From Dehalococcoides mccartyi (GTDB lineage: Bacteria; Chloroflexota; Dehalococcoidia; UBA2979): a stretch of DNA of 64,000 bases. Location of the stretch: NCBI GenBank assembly GCA_945865925.1, contig CAMBFG010000007.1, positions 45,277-109,276 on the forward strand. The letters run 5' to 3'. Below are positions 15,842 through 24,448 of this stretch, in pieces; positions within the stretch are counted from its first letter, which is position 1, and every line of letters begins with the position of its first letter. The notes beneath the pieces are model-generated. The model was given only the letters and a program-made list of their open reading frames with translations, did no database searches and was not told the origin of the DNA. The position numbers were made by a program, and so were the translations under genes.

Positions 15842-16546
15842 ATGACCGCGAAGATCCTCGTCGCCGACGACGAAGCCAACATCATCAAGCTGCTCCGCCT
15901 CTACCTGCGCGAAGCCGGGTACGAGGTCGTCGCTGCGCACGACGGGCGCGAGGCGCTCGAACGGTTCCGCACGGAAGCGCCGGACCTCGTCGTGCTCGAC
16001 CTGATGATGCCGCACATGAACGGGTTCGATGTCTGCACTGAGATCCGCAAGGACTCGGACGTACCGGTGATCATCCTCACTGCGCGCTCGGACGATGTCG
16101 ACAAGATCGTCGGCCTCGAGATGGGTGCTGACGACTACATCACGAAGCCGTTTAATCCGCGCGAGGTCGTCGCACGGGTGAAGGCCAACCTTCGACGGCG
16201 CGACTGGGATAAGAGCGCCGGTGCGGACGAGGGCGAGCCGCAGGCGGTCACGATCGAGGACCTCACGCTCGACCCGTCGTCACGTGACGTGGTGGTCGCG
16301 GGCGAACGCGTCCGCCTCCGCCAGCGCGAGTTCGACCTGCTCGAGGCGTTCATGCGCCACCCGAACGTGGCGATGGACCGCGAACGCCTGCTCTCGATGG
16401 TGTGGGGCGAAGACTTCTTCGGCGACGCGCGCACCATCGACGTCCATGTGGCGTGGCTGCGTGACAAGTTGAAGGCGGCGCGCCCGAAGATCGAGACGGT
16501 CTGGGGCGTGGGCTACAAACTGGTGCCGCAACCCGCGGCGTCGTAG
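15842..16546 (+). CDS. Two-component response regulator, OmpR/PhoB family
   Basis: 234 residues. Receiver domain about 1-118: acidic DDE at 9-11, phosphoacceptor Asp53 in VVLDLMMP, Thr in ILTAR and Lys in YITKPF. C-terminal winged-helix about 135-230 (LRQREFDLLEAFMRHPNVAMDRERLLSMVWG, ARTIDVHVAWLRDKL), the OmpR/PhoB type. Phosphorylation by a sensor kinase would drive DNA binding. The partner kinase starts 10 bases after the stop. No adjacent gene reveals the stimulus. Confidence 0.95.
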   Translation: MTAKILVADDEANIIKLLRLYLREAGYEVVAAHDGREALERFRTEAPDLVVLDLMMPHMNGFDVCTEIRKDSDVPVIILTARSDDVDKIVGLEMGADDYITKPFNPREVVARVKANLRRRDWDKSAGADEGEPQAVTIEDLTLDPSSRDVVVAGERVRLRQREFDLLEAFMRHPNVAMDRERLLSMVWGEDFFGDARTIDVHVAWLRDKLKAARPKIETVWGVGYKLVPQPAAS

Positions 16547-16555
16547 GGCTCCCCC

Positions 16556-18022
16556 GTGTTTGCGAGCTTCCGCGCGCGCCTCATCGTCGGCTTCGCCCTC
16601 GTCATTGCCCTCGCGCTGTTCCTCTCGGCTTCGGGCTTCGTGCTGCTGCTGCGCCAGGAGCAGAACATCGCTGCTGAACAGCGCATCGGGCTCCTCGTGG
16701 GGCCAATCTCCGAGGGCACCCGCAACCTGCAGCAGGCGGGGTGGCCGATCGAGGTGATCCGCTCACAACTCGTCGAGGTGGCCGACCAGTACGAGTTCCG
16801 CGTGCTGCTGCTGGACCAGCAGCAGCACGTGGTGATGGACACCGCGAACGGACAATCACTGCTCGGCCAGAGCCTCGAGATTCCCGCTGACGGTCCGCGT
16901 GAGCAGGTGCGAAACGGCATGGAGTCGTTCCGCGCGCACCGTGTGAACCGCGAAGGCCGCGACCTGTACCTGTTCACGCAGGCCGATGTCGCCGGCGGCA
17001 TCGGCGCGGCGGCACAGTCACGGATGCCCACCCGCCTCGTCATCGCGGTGCCCGCAGAGGACGTGCATCAGTCGTGGGCGCGGCTGTTGCCGCGACTGGC
17101 GCTGGCCGGTGCCGGGGCGGGTATCGCCGCCGTGGTCTTCTCGATGATCCTCGCGTCAAGGATCACGACGCCGATCGCGCAGATGACGCGCGCCTCGCAG
17201 GCGATGGCGCGAGGCGACCTCGAACAGCGCATCGAAGTGGACGGGACTGATGAGGTGGGACGCCTCGCGTCTGCCTTCAACCAGATGTCCTCGCAGATCA
17301 GCCGCAGCAACCACGCGATGCGCGACCTGCTCGCGGACGTCTCGCACGAACTGAAGACCCCACTCACCTCGATCCAGGGGTTCTCGCAGGCACTCGTCGA
17401 GGGCGTTGTCGACCCGCGTGAGGCCGGCGAACTGATCCACGAGGAGGCGGACCGCATGCGCATCCTGGTCGACGACCTGATCTACCTCGGTGAGATCGAG
17501 TCTGGCGCCGTGCGCATGGAGATCGAAGACGTCGCCGTCGATGATCTCGTGGAGGCGACAGTGCCGAGGCTCCGCCACCAGGCCGAGGAGGCGAGCGTGG
17601 GCCTTGAGGCGCGTCCGGGCGCGGGTGTTACGGTCCGCGCGGACGGCCGCCGTGTGGAGCAGGTGTTCGCCAACCTCGTCGACAACGCGATCCGTTTCGC
17701 ACGCCGAGGCTCCGCCGTCACCATCACCTCGAAGGCGGTCGCGGGCGGCGTCCTCGTGGACGTACACAACGAGGGCGACCCGCTCCCCGAGGACGTGCGC
17801 GCGCGCGTCTTCGACCGCTTCTATCAGGCCGATACCGCCCGCAGCGGCCGCCACCGCGGCCTCGGCCTCTCGATCGTGCAGGAATTGGTGCAGGCGCACG
17901 GCGGCACCGTCGCCGTGGAGTCCACCGCCGAGGCCGGCACGACCTTCTCTGTCTTCCTCCCCACCGGCGGCCCCACGAAGCCCACCTCGGTGCCGCCTAC
18001 GCCGGCTACGTCGAGCGGGTAG
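16556..18022 (+). CDS. Membrane sensor histidine kinase
   Basis: 488 residues, GTG start. Two membrane helices (about residues 9-32 and 178-201) enclose an extracytoplasmic sensor region of about 145 residues with no recognised fold. HAMP linker about 202-255 (SRITTPIAQMTRASQAMARGDLEQRIEVDGTDEVGRLASAFNQM). HisKA domain with phosphorylated His264 in DVSHELKTPL, then the ATPase domain with NLVDNAIRFA (N box) and RGLGLSIVQEL (G2). It forms a pair with the upstream regulator. The 3' end overlaps the convergent LLM gene by 17 bases. Confidence 0.94.
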   Translation: MFASFRARLIVGFALVIALALFLSASGFVLLLRQEQNIAAEQRIGLLVGPISEGTRNLQQAGWPIEVIRSQLVEVADQYEFRVLLLDQQQHVVMDTANGQSLLGQSLEIPADGPREQVRNGMESFRAHRVNREGRDLYLFTQADVAGGIGAAAQSRMPTRLVIAVPAEDVHQSWARLLPRLALAGAGAGIAAVVFSMILASRITTPIAQMTRASQAMARGDLEQRIEVDGTDEVGRLASAFNQMSSQISRSNHAMRDLLADVSHELKTPLTSIQGFSQALVEGVVDPREAGELIHEEADRMRILVDDLIYLGEIESGAVRMEIEDVAVDDLVEATVPRLRHQAEEASVGLEARPGAGVTVRADGRRVEQVFANLVDNAIRFARRGSAVTITSKAVAGGVLVDVHNEGDPLPEDVRARVFDRFYQADTARSGRHRGLGLSIVQELVQAHGGTVAVESTAEAGTTFSVFLPTGGPTKPTSVPPTPATSSG

Positions 18023-19070
18023 TAGCGCTCGTCGTCTCCGCGTCCACGGTCCTGAACAGGTCCACGAAGCGGCCTAATGTCGCCAGCCGCTTCGCCATCG
18101 TCTTGCCAGCGGGCGAGACGTGCAGCGAGGTGATGCCACCATCGCGGTACGCCCTGATCCGGGCCTTCACCATCTCGTCGGTCCCGAGCAGGTTGGACTT
18201 GATGACCAGGTCGTCCGGGATGAGCGCGGCTGCTTCCTCGCGGCGGCGGTCGAGCCAGAGCCGGAGCACTTCCTGCGTCACCTCGCCGTACCCCTGGCGG
18301 ACGTACGCATCCCGATAGAAGTTGTGCTCCGGCGAGCCCATCGCTCCCATCTCGAAGGCGAACCCCGGCTTGCGCGGCTGGATGAGCGCATCGAGGTCAT
18401 CGCCAAACTCGACGACTCCACCGGCCTGGCGCTCGATCTCGTCGAACGAGCGGCCGGCCGCCTTGGCGCCAGCCCGGATCTCGTCCAGGAAGACGGCGGA
18501 GTGCTCCGCCATGAATGAGGAGGCGATCCATCCGTCCGCGAGTTCACCGGTCATCCGCAGACTCCGCGGACCGAGGGTAGCGAGGTAGATCGGGACGCGC
18601 CGCGGCGGTGCGCTCGTCCTGAGCGCCCGACCCTCGCTGTCGGGCAGCGGCAGCCGGTAGACCTTGCCCTCATACGCCAGGCGCTCCCCGGACATTGCCA
18701 GACGGAGGATCTCCACGGTCTCCCGCAGGCGGGTGTATGCGGGGTTGAACGGCACGCCGTGCCAACCCTCGATGACCTGCGGGCCGCTGGTACCAAGCCC
18801 CAGGATGAAACGGTCGCCCGTCATCGACGCCATGGCAAGGGCAGTCATGGCGAGCGCAGCAGGGGAGCGCGACCCGACCTGGGCGATGGAGGTACCGAGC
18901 GTGATCCGTGAGGTCCTGCTGGCCAGATAGGCGACCGGCGTGAACGCGTCGAAGCCCCATGTCTCACCGCCCCACGCGCTGTCGACGCCGAGCCGTTCGA
19001 CCTCCGCGATCCAGGTCTCCGCCGCCTTCCAGTCTCCGCCGCCAGTACCGAGGCTGACCGCTAGCTTCAT
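18006..19070 (-). CDS. LLM-class oxidoreductase (probable F420-dependent)
   Basis: 354 residues, an alpha/beta barrel of the luciferase-like monooxygenase superfamily: start KLAVSLGTGGGDWKAAETWIAEVERLGVDSAWGGETWGFDAFT, then TSRITLGTSIAQVGSRSPAALAMTALAMASMTGDRFILGLGTSGPQVIEGWHG and IYLATLGPRSLRMTGELADGWI. These features match F420-dependent members better than FMN-dependent bacterial luciferases. Substrate unknown. It overlaps the dinB-like gene upstream by 4 bases. Confidence 0.88.
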   Translation of the reverse strand: MKLAVSLGTGGGDWKAAETWIAEVERLGVDSAWGGETWGFDAFTPVAYLASRTSRITLGTSIAQVGSRSPAALAMTALAMASMTGDRFILGLGTSGPQVIEGWHGVPFNPAYTRLRETVEILRLAMSGERLAYEGKVYRLPLPDSEGRALRTSAPPRRVPIYLATLGPRSLRMTGELADGWIASSFMAEHSAVFLDEIRAGAKAAGRSFDEIERQAGGVVEFGDDLDALIQPRKPGFAFEMGAMGSPEHNFYRDAYVRQGYGEVTQEVLRLWLDRRREEAAALIPDDLVIKSNLLGTDEMVKARIRAYRDGGITSLHVSPAGKTMAKRLATLGRFVDLFRTVDAETTSATTRST

Positions 19071-19606
19071 GACTGCTTCCCCGGGTAGCCCGAGGCCGCC
19101 TTCACCTTCTGTATCTGGCCCTGGTGGTCGAGGTCATGCGTGCGCTGGAAGAGGTACCAGGCGCGCGCGTGCAGGTCACCGAACATCGAGTGCCGCGCGG
19201 TCGGCGTGAGCGGTGGTGTCGGCGGGAGGGCGAGGATCGCCGCCGACCACTCGATCCCGTCGTCGCGCAACTGCGTCTGCAACTCCTTGATCGGGGTGGC
19301 GGTGCTCTCGCGCGGCGGTTCGATACCCGAGGTGTCTCCGGCTTTGCCGGCGGACAGCGCCTGCACCAGCGCCCGAGTGCTGCGCGAGTTCTTCAGGATG
19401 TGGAGGGCGACTTCCTTGATGCTCCACTCCTCGGGCGCGGGTGACCACTCGGCCTCAGCGTCGCTGACGCCATCGAGCGCGTCGAGGAGTTCGAGCCGCG
19501 CTCTCATCGCCCGCGGCCACAGTTCCTTGAACGATTGCTTCTCTCCCTGCGCGAGGTAGTAGCTACGCATTCGCTCGTACTCGGCCGCTTGCTGGGGACT
19601 CACCAT
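19067..19606 (-). CDS. DinB-like four-helix-bundle protein
   Basis: 179 residues. Family features: SPAPEEWSIKEVALHILKNSRS (first metal-binding His) and late HARAWYLFQRTHDLDHQGQI (the HxxxH metal pair), i.e. the DinB/YfiT three-histidine metal site. Members act as metal-dependent thiol-S-transferases or are of unknown function; some use mycothiol or bacillithiol. It is joined to the LLM oxidoreductase by a 4-base overlap, suggesting related roles. Confidence 0.82.
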   Translation of the reverse strand: MVSPQQAAEYERMRSYYLAQGEKQSFKELWPRAMRARLELLDALDGVSDAEAEWSPAPEEWSIKEVALHILKNSRSTRALVQALSAGKAGDTSGIEPPRESTATPIKELQTQLRDDGIEWSAAILALPPTPPLTPTARHSMFGDLHARAWYLFQRTHDLDHQGQIQKVKAASGYPGKQS

Positions 19607-19655
19607 TGTTGGCTCCGATCGGGTTGCGGGTAAATGTAGTAGTCAGGCGCTGCGT

Positions 19656-20450
19656 TTACTCACCCTTGAACACAGGCGCGCGCTTCTCGGCAAACGCCCT
19701 CGGGCCTTCCTTCGCGTCATCGGTCTGGCCGATCGCCCAGCGCATCGTCGCAGCGAGCCGCTCCGCCTCGGGGAGCGGCATGTTGCCCTGGCGACGCACC
19801 AGTTCGTGCATCGCGCGCACGGCCAATGGTGCGTACCCGGCGATCTTCTCCGCCATCCCGCGGGCGGTCGCCATCAGTTGGTCATGCGGCACCACCCGGC
19901 TCACGATGCCGTACGAGCGGGCGGTCGCCGCGTCGATCCGCTCGCCCGTGAAGAGCATGTCGTTGGCCATCACGCGAGGGATCGACCGAGGCAACTTGAC
20001 CGGCGCACCAGCCAGCGGGAAGAAGCCGAGTGTGATCTCAGGCAGGCCGAACTGGGCCGCGTCGCTCGCGATCAACAGGTCGCACGCCAGCGCGATCTCG
20101 AACCCACCGCCGAGGCAGAACCCATTGATCGCCGCGATGATCGGCTTCTTCGGATCGAACTGCTGGAAGCCGACGGCATCGTGAGTCGGGAACAGGTCCG
20201 CGACGCCGCTTGACGCGCCCGGACCACCTGCGCGGCCACGCAGGTCGGCTCCCGCACAGAACGCCCGCCCGTTGCCGGTGAGGATCGCGACTCGAATATC
20301 GTCCCGCGCTCGCACTTCGCGCAGCGCAGCCATCAGCCCCGCGCTGAGGTCGGGGTTGATGGCGTTCATGGCGTCCGGGCGATTCAAAGTAATGGTGGCG
20401 ACGCCAGCGCTGACTTCAAACAGCACGGCCTGATTCGGTTCGTCGACCAT
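19656..20450 (-). CDS. Enoyl-CoA hydratase/isomerase family protein (crotonase)
   Basis: 264 residues. Both oxyanion-hole motifs (AFCAGADLRGRAG and AAINGFCLGGGFEIALACD) and both hydratase glutamates (GGGFE and GLPEITLG) are present, so hydration of trans-2-enoyl-CoA is plausible. The usual GGTQRL after the second Glu is replaced by LAGAPVKLPRSI. Ends with the family tail KEGPRAFAEKRAPVF. It is divergent from the HxlR regulator gene at 20563, which probably controls it. Confidence 0.88.
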   Translation of the reverse strand: MVDEPNQAVLFEVSAGVATITLNRPDAMNAINPDLSAGLMAALREVRARDDIRVAILTGNGRAFCAGADLRGRAGGPGASSGVADLFPTHDAVGFQQFDPKKPIIAAINGFCLGGGFEIALACDLLIASDAAQFGLPEITLGFFPLAGAPVKLPRSIPRVMANDMLFTGERIDAATARSYGIVSRVVPHDQLMATARGMAEKIAGYAPLAVRAMHELVRRQGNMPLPEAERLAATMRWAIGQTDDAKEGPRAFAEKRAPVFKGE

Positions 20451-20562
20451 GAGGGACTCCCTCCATCAGAGAGTTACTAAATAGATAGTTAATATGCGAT
20501 ATGTACCTGACCGAGGTAGAATGGTCAAGACTTGTCGGGGGTGAGCCTTAAGGGATGAGAAA
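20451..20562. promoter_or_regulatory. Divergent promoter region between a crotonase gene and an HxlR regulator gene
   Basis: 112 bases, notably AT-rich against the surrounding DNA (TAAATAGATAGTTAATATGC). A short inverted element ATAT-GCG-ATAT lies near 20494-20504. Such spacing, with a MarR/HxlR-type gene transcribed away from an enzyme gene, usually holds both promoters and the operator of the regulator. The exact sites are not established. Confidence 0.45.
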
Positions 20563-20928
20563 TTGCCGGACCAACGAACGTACGAGTCTCAGCAACACTG
20601 CCCGGTCGCCCGCACGCTGGACGTCGTCGGAGACCGCTGGATCATCCTCATCCTGCGTGACCTGTCATGGGGCCGTCAGCGCTTCTCGTCGCTACTCACG
20701 TCGCTGAAAGGCATCTCGGCCAACAGGCTGGCCGAGCGTCTGAAGCGCCTGGAGGAACACGGCATGGTGGAACGGGTCTTCTACAGCGAGCACCCACCTC
20801 GTGCCGAGTATCGCCTCACCACGAAGGGGCGGGCATTCGTCCCCGTCCTCGCGGCGATGCAGCGATACGGCGACGAGTGGGAGCCTCGCGAGCGAGGTGT
20901 ACCGTCTGAGGCCAACGAACCCGCGTAG
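20563..20928 (+). CDS. HxlR-family transcriptional regulator
   Basis: 121 residues from a TTG start (no in-frame ATG or GTG before the upstream stop; AGGGA lies 7 bases before). Winged-helix of the HxlR group: QHCPVARTLDVVGDRWIILILRDLSWGRQRFSSLLTSLKGISANRLAERLKRLEEHGMVER, followed by the wing (PRAEYRLTTKGRAF). The conserved Cys13 in the N-terminal HCPVA motif is often a redox or electrophile sensor in this family. Probable target: the divergent crotonase gene. Confidence 0.88.
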   Translation: MPDQRTYESQQHCPVARTLDVVGDRWIILILRDLSWGRQRFSSLLTSLKGISANRLAERLKRLEEHGMVERVFYSEHPPRAEYRLTTKGRAFVPVLAAMQRYGDEWEPRERGVPSEANEPA

Positions 20929-20934
20929 CGCTTG

Positions 20935-22551
20935 CTACCCCACCCGCCCCCAGCGCAGCAGCCAGAACTCGTACGCGTCGTACAGCGCGAGCCACGACGC
21001 CTCGATGATGTCCGTCGAGGCACCCACCGTCCGCCACCAGTGCGTGCCATCCGAGGACTCCACGATCACCCGTACGGCGGCGTCGGTGCCAGCGGTCGTG
21101 TTGATGATCCGCACCTTGTAGTCCTCCAGGCGCACGCGCTCGATGCCGGGGAACTGCTCCGCCAGCGCTTTACGCACGGCGGCATCGAGGGCGGACACCG
21201 GCCCGTTCCCGTCGGCAGCGACCTGGCTCAGGCGGCCGTCCACCTTGAACTTCACCATTGCCTCGGCCTGCATCTCGTTTTGCTCGCGGCTGCCGGTCCC
21301 GGTCAGGTGGCGGCGACGCTCTACGATCAGGAAGTCTTCGAGGCTGAACGGCGCGGCGTACCCCGCCAGCGTCCGGCGTACCAGCAGCTCGAACGACGCC
21401 TCGGCCGTCTCGTACGCGTACCCCTTCGACTCGCGGTCCTTCAGCACCTCGAGCGCCGCGGTCGCCTGCGCGTCCGTCAGCGTGAGGTCGACGCCTTGCT
21501 CGCGCAGTTTCTCGATCACGTTGCGTCGCCCCGACAGTTCCGAGACGAGCACGCGTTCGGTGTTGCCGACAGCGTCCGGGTCGACGTGCGTGTAGGAGCC
21601 GGGCGACTTCGTGATCGCCGCGACGTGCAGCCCCGCCTTGTGCGCGAACGCCCCCGTGCCGACGTACGGCTGCTGCGGGTCGAGCGGCAGGTTCGCCAGT
21701 TCCTGCGCGAACCTCGCCGTCTCCGTCAGCCGTTGGAGGTTAGCGGGGGGCAGCACCTGGATGCCCATCTTCAACTGCAGGTCTGCGATCACCGACACGA
21801 TGTTCGCGTTCCCCGTGCGCTCACCCCAGCCGTTGAGGCACGCCTGCACCTGCGTCGCCCCCGCGCGCACGCCCACGAGGGTGTTCGCGACGGCAGCATC
21901 GCCATCGTTGTGCGTGTGGATCCCAACGGCGATGCCCACGGTCTCGCAGGCCGCGCGTACGCCCGCCTCGATCTCCCACGGCAGCGCACCGCCGTTCGTG
22001 TCGCAGAGCGCCACCGTCGTGGCGCCCGCGCGCTCCGCCGCCCGCAGCGTCGCGAGGGCGTACGCGGGGTCGAGACGGAAGCCGTCGAAGAAGTGTTCGG
22101 AGTCGAACGTCACCTCGCGCCCGTTGGCGACGAGGTACTCGATCGAGTCGCTGATCATCGCGAGGTTCTCTTCCTCGGTGGTTTCGAGGACTTCGCGCAC
22201 CTGCATCGACGACGACTTCCCGACAAGCGTGACCGCCGGCGTCTGCGCGTCCATCACCGCGCGGATCGCGATGTCGGTCGCAGCGTCGCCGCCCGCCCGC
22301 CTCGTCGATCCGAACGCGACGAGCTTCGCCTGCTTCAGGTCAAGACTCCGCGCACGCTCGAAGAACTCGGCGTCCTTCGGGTTCGACCCGGGGTACCCGC
22401 CCTCGATGTAGTGGACGCCGAGGTCGGCGAGTTTCTGCGCGAGAGTGAGTTTGTCCTGGAGGGACAGCGACAGCCCCTCCATCCCCAGCCCGTCACGGAG
22501 CGTGGTGTCGTAGAGGGTGATGCGAGGTGTGGGTGTTGAGCCTGTGGTCAT
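20935..22551 (-). CDS. cimA: (R)-citramalate synthase
   Basis: 538 residues, the length of CimA (longer than homocitrate or short isopropylmalate synthases). N-terminus YDTTLRDGLGMEGLSLS gives the HMGL-like barrel with metal and pyruvate site; HTHNDGDAAVANTLVGVRAGATQVQACLNGWGERTGNAN is the second barrel motif, and the end carries the LeuA-type dimer/regulatory domain (YKVRIINTTAGTDAAVRVIVES). The change of LRDGEQ to LRDGLG marks citramalate over isopropylmalate synthases. It condenses pyruvate and acetyl-CoA, giving a threonine-independent route to isoleucine. It has its own leader (22602-22745). Confidence 0.93.
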   Translation of the reverse strand: MTTGSTPTPRITLYDTTLRDGLGMEGLSLSLQDKLTLAQKLADLGVHYIEGGYPGSNPKDAEFFERARSLDLKQAKLVAFGSTRRAGGDAATDIAIRAVMDAQTPAVTLVGKSSSMQVREVLETTEEENLAMISDSIEYLVANGREVTFDSEHFFDGFRLDPAYALATLRAAERAGATTVALCDTNGGALPWEIEAGVRAACETVGIAVGIHTHNDGDAAVANTLVGVRAGATQVQACLNGWGERTGNANIVSVIADLQLKMGIQVLPPANLQRLTETARFAQELANLPLDPQQPYVGTGAFAHKAGLHVAAITKSPGSYTHVDPDAVGNTERVLVSELSGRRNVIEKLREQGVDLTLTDAQATAALEVLKDRESKGYAYETAEASFELLVRRTLAGYAAPFSLEDFLIVERRRHLTGTGSREQNEMQAEAMVKFKVDGRLSQVAADGNGPVSALDAAVRKALAEQFPGIERVRLEDYKVRIINTTAGTDAAVRVIVESSDGTHWWRTVGASTDIIEASWLALYDAYEFWLLRWGRVG

Positions 22552-22601
22552 CGATGTCTCCGCGGGCCTCGGTGCGCGCTGGGCGCTGCCGGGTGAGCCG
22601 T

Positions 22602-22620
22602 CGAGGGGAGCCGCCCCTCG
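22602..22620 (-). promoter_or_regulatory. Hairpin directly after the cimA leader peptide
   Basis: CGAGGGG (22602-22608) and CCCCTCG (22614-22620) form a perfect 7-bp GC stem with a 5-base loop, only 4 bases after the stop codon of the short leader ORF and about 50 bases before the cimA ATG. No T-run follows, so it is not a standard intrinsic terminator. A ribosome stalled at the leader's tandem Ile codons would cover one arm. Confidence 0.5.
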
Positions 22621-22624
22621 CGGT

Positions 22625-22684
22625 TCAGCGCGGAATAATGACCGTCGCCGGCACTGGCCGGACGACGGGCACCTGCTCTCGCAT
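22625..22684 (-). CDS. Putative Val/Ile-rich leader peptide of cimA
   Basis: A 19-codon open frame upstream of cimA encodes MREQVPVVRPVPATVIIPR and stops. It has five Val and two adjacent Ile codons near its end. The Ile codons are ATT ATT, whereas neighbouring genes strongly prefer ATC. A GTG at 22703-22705 in the same frame is an alternative, earlier start. It is followed at once by a strong hairpin, the arrangement expected for ribosome-mediated attenuation responding to isoleucine/valine supply, which suits a gene that commits carbon to isoleucine. Confidence 0.55.
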   Translation of the reverse strand: MREQVPVVRPVPATVIIPR

Positions 22685-22715
22685 CGATGACGTGACTTCG
22701 TTCACAGTGCCAGCA

Positions 22716-22745
22716 AGTGTAGGCTCCGACATAACGCGCGAGCAA
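22716..22745 (-). promoter_or_regulatory. Candidate promoter of the cimA leader
   Basis: On the minus strand TTGCTC (22740-22745) and TACACT (22716-22721) are spaced by 18 bases. The GTG of the leader frame lies about 10 bases beyond the -10, so the leader mRNA would have almost no 5' untranslated region. The arrangement parallels the ilvB leader. Confidence 0.35.
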
Positions 22746-22759
22746 TCCGGGAGTACCCG

Positions 22760-23287
22760 ATGCCAGAATCTGAGCCCGGCCTCGATCCCGCCTGGCCGCT
22801 GATCGAGCGTCCCTCCACCCGCCTCATCATCCTCGACGAGACTGGCAGCATCCTGCTCTTCCGCGCCTCGACGCCTGCGGGGCTGTGGCTGTGGTTCCCG
22901 CCCGGCGGTGGCATCGAACCCGGCGAGACCTACGAGGACGCGGGCGTCCGCGAACTGTGGGAGGAGACCGGCCAGCGTCTCCCCCTGGGCCCCCACGTCT
23001 GGACGCGCGACGCGACCGTCCCCTGGGAGCACGAAGGCCGGCCAGTGCGTGTCCACGGCGTGGAGCACTACCACCTCATCCGCACCACCCGCTTCGATCC
23101 CGCCCCCCAGTTCATCGACGTCCTCGAGGGCTACATGCGGGAGGAGGGCTGGTTCCGCTGGTGGTCCGTCGAGGAGATCGTCACCCACACCGGCTACGAG
23201 ACCTTCGTCCCGCGCGACCTCGGCACGCTGCTCCCGCCCATTCTGGCGGGAGAGCTCCCTTTGGAGCCGCTGGAGATGGGGCTGTAG
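22760..23287 (+). CDS. NUDIX hydrolase
   Basis: 175 residues. The NUDIX box is complete: GGGIEPGETYEDAGVRELWEETG (about residues 49-71), with the metal-binding Glu pair in REL-EE-TG. Preceded by LWFPPGG and followed by a region of aromatic residues typical of NUDIX enzymes acting on nucleoside diphosphate derivatives or related pyrophosphates. Substrate unknown. It stands on the plus strand between the divergent cimA and convergent leuB. Confidence 0.9.
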   Translation: MPESEPGLDPAWPLIERPSTRLIILDETGSILLFRASTPAGLWLWFPPGGGIEPGETYEDAGVRELWEETGQRLPLGPHVWTRDATVPWEHEGRPVRVHGVEHYHLIRTTRFDPAPQFIDVLEGYMREEGWFRWWSVEEIVTHTGYETFVPRDLGTLLPPILAGELPLEPLEMGL

Positions 23288-23292
23288 GGCCC

Positions 23293-24384
23293 CTAGCCCA
23301 ACCGCTCGAGGACTGCGTCCGCCATCGCCTTCGTGTTCAGCACGTTCTCCCCCGCACTCGCGAGGTCGGCGGTGCGCAGGCCGGCTTCCACCACGGCGGT
23401 GACGGCGGCCTCGACGGCGCGCGCCTCGTCCTCCAGGCCACACGAGTGCCGGAGCAGCATCGCGGCGCTCAGGATCATCGCCAGCGGGTTCGCGAGGCTC
23501 TTGCCGGCGATGTCCGGCGCGGACCCGTGGATCGGCTCGTACATCCCGAGGCCTGTCCCGTCCGGGCCCAGCGTCCCGAGCGACGCCGACGGCAGCATCC
23601 CCATCGACCCCGTGAGCATCGAGGCTTCGTCCGTGATGATGTCGCCGAACATGTTGTCGGCGATCACCACATCAAAGTCGCGCGGGCGGCGGATCAGGTG
23701 CATCGTCATCGCATCCGCGAGCACGTGCTCCAACTTCACGTCCGGGTACTCCGCGGACACCTCGGTCACCACCTCGCGCCAGAGGCGGGAGGACGCCATC
23801 ACGTTCGCCTTGTCGAGGCTCGTCAACTTCTTCTTGCGCCCTCGTGCCGTACGGAAGCCGAGGTGCGCCATGCGCGAGATCTCGTCCTCGTTGTAGTAGT
23901 TCGTGTCCACGGCCTCGCGGCGCCCGTTCACGACGCGACGCTCCTGCGGCTTGCCGAAGTAGAGGCCGCTCGTCAGTTCGCGGATCACGAGGATGTCCAC
24001 GCCCTCGATGATCTCCGGCTTCAGAGTGGAGGCGTGCAGCAGCGCCGGTACGGCGACGACCGGCCGCAGGTTCGCCCACAGCTGGAGGCCCGAGCGCAGC
24101 GCGAGCAGTCCCTGCTCCGGGCGCACGTCCGCGAGGGGGTTGTCCCATTTCGGGCCGCCCACCGCGCCGAACAGCACCGCCGTCGAGGCCTTCGCGCGCT
24201 CCAGCGTCTCCGGCCGGATCGCCACCCCGTGAGCGTCGATGCTCGCCCCGCCGACCACGTCGTGCGTGAACTTGAAGACGTGCTCGTACTTCTGGCCGAC
24301 TGCCTCCAGCACGCGCACGCCCTCGGCCATCACCTCCGGGCCAATGCCGTCCCCGGGCAGGACAAGGATGTCGAAGGTGGCCAT
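23293..24384 (-). CDS. leuB: 3-isopropylmalate dehydrogenase
   Basis: 363 residues from the ATG at 24384; the frame is open further upstream but family similarity starts at [25 protein letters not shown]. Later motifs: [10 protein letters not shown] with the catalytic Lys, [29 protein letters not shown] (substrate/metal Asp residues) and [21 protein letters not shown], the NAD-binding loop with GSAPDIAGK. It oxidises and decarboxylates 3-isopropylmalate in leucine synthesis. It is the last gene of the minus-strand ilv-leu group, after the APH-family gene. Confidence 0.95.
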   Translation of the reverse strand: MATFDILVLPGDGIGPEVMAEGVRVLEAVGQKYEHVFKFTHDVVGGASIDAHGVAIRPETLERAKASTAVLFGAVGGPKWDNPLADVRPEQGLLALRSGLQLWANLRPVVAVPALLHASTLKPEIIEGVDILVIRELTSGLYFGKPQERRVVNGRREAVDTNYYNEDEISRMAHLGFRTARGRKKKLTSLDKANVMASSRLWREVVTEVSAEYPDVKLEHVLADAMTMHLIRRPRDFDVVIADNMFGDIITDEASMLTGSMGMLPSASLGTLGPDGTGLGMYEPIHGSAPDIAGKSLANPLAMILSAAMLLRHSCGLEDEARAVEAAVTAVVEAGLRTADLASAGENVLNTKAMADAVLERLG

Positions 24385-24448
24385 ACAGGTGCTCGCTTTC
24401 CAGAGTGTCGAGGGGCGAGCGCGAGTGTATCGCGCACCCTCGGTGGGG

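Noticed and set aside
23278..23300. Hairpin GGGCT/AGCCC between the NUDIX gene and leuB as a bidirectional terminator
   Set aside because: Only 5 bp, no T-run on either side, and it overlaps both stop codons. Not convincing.
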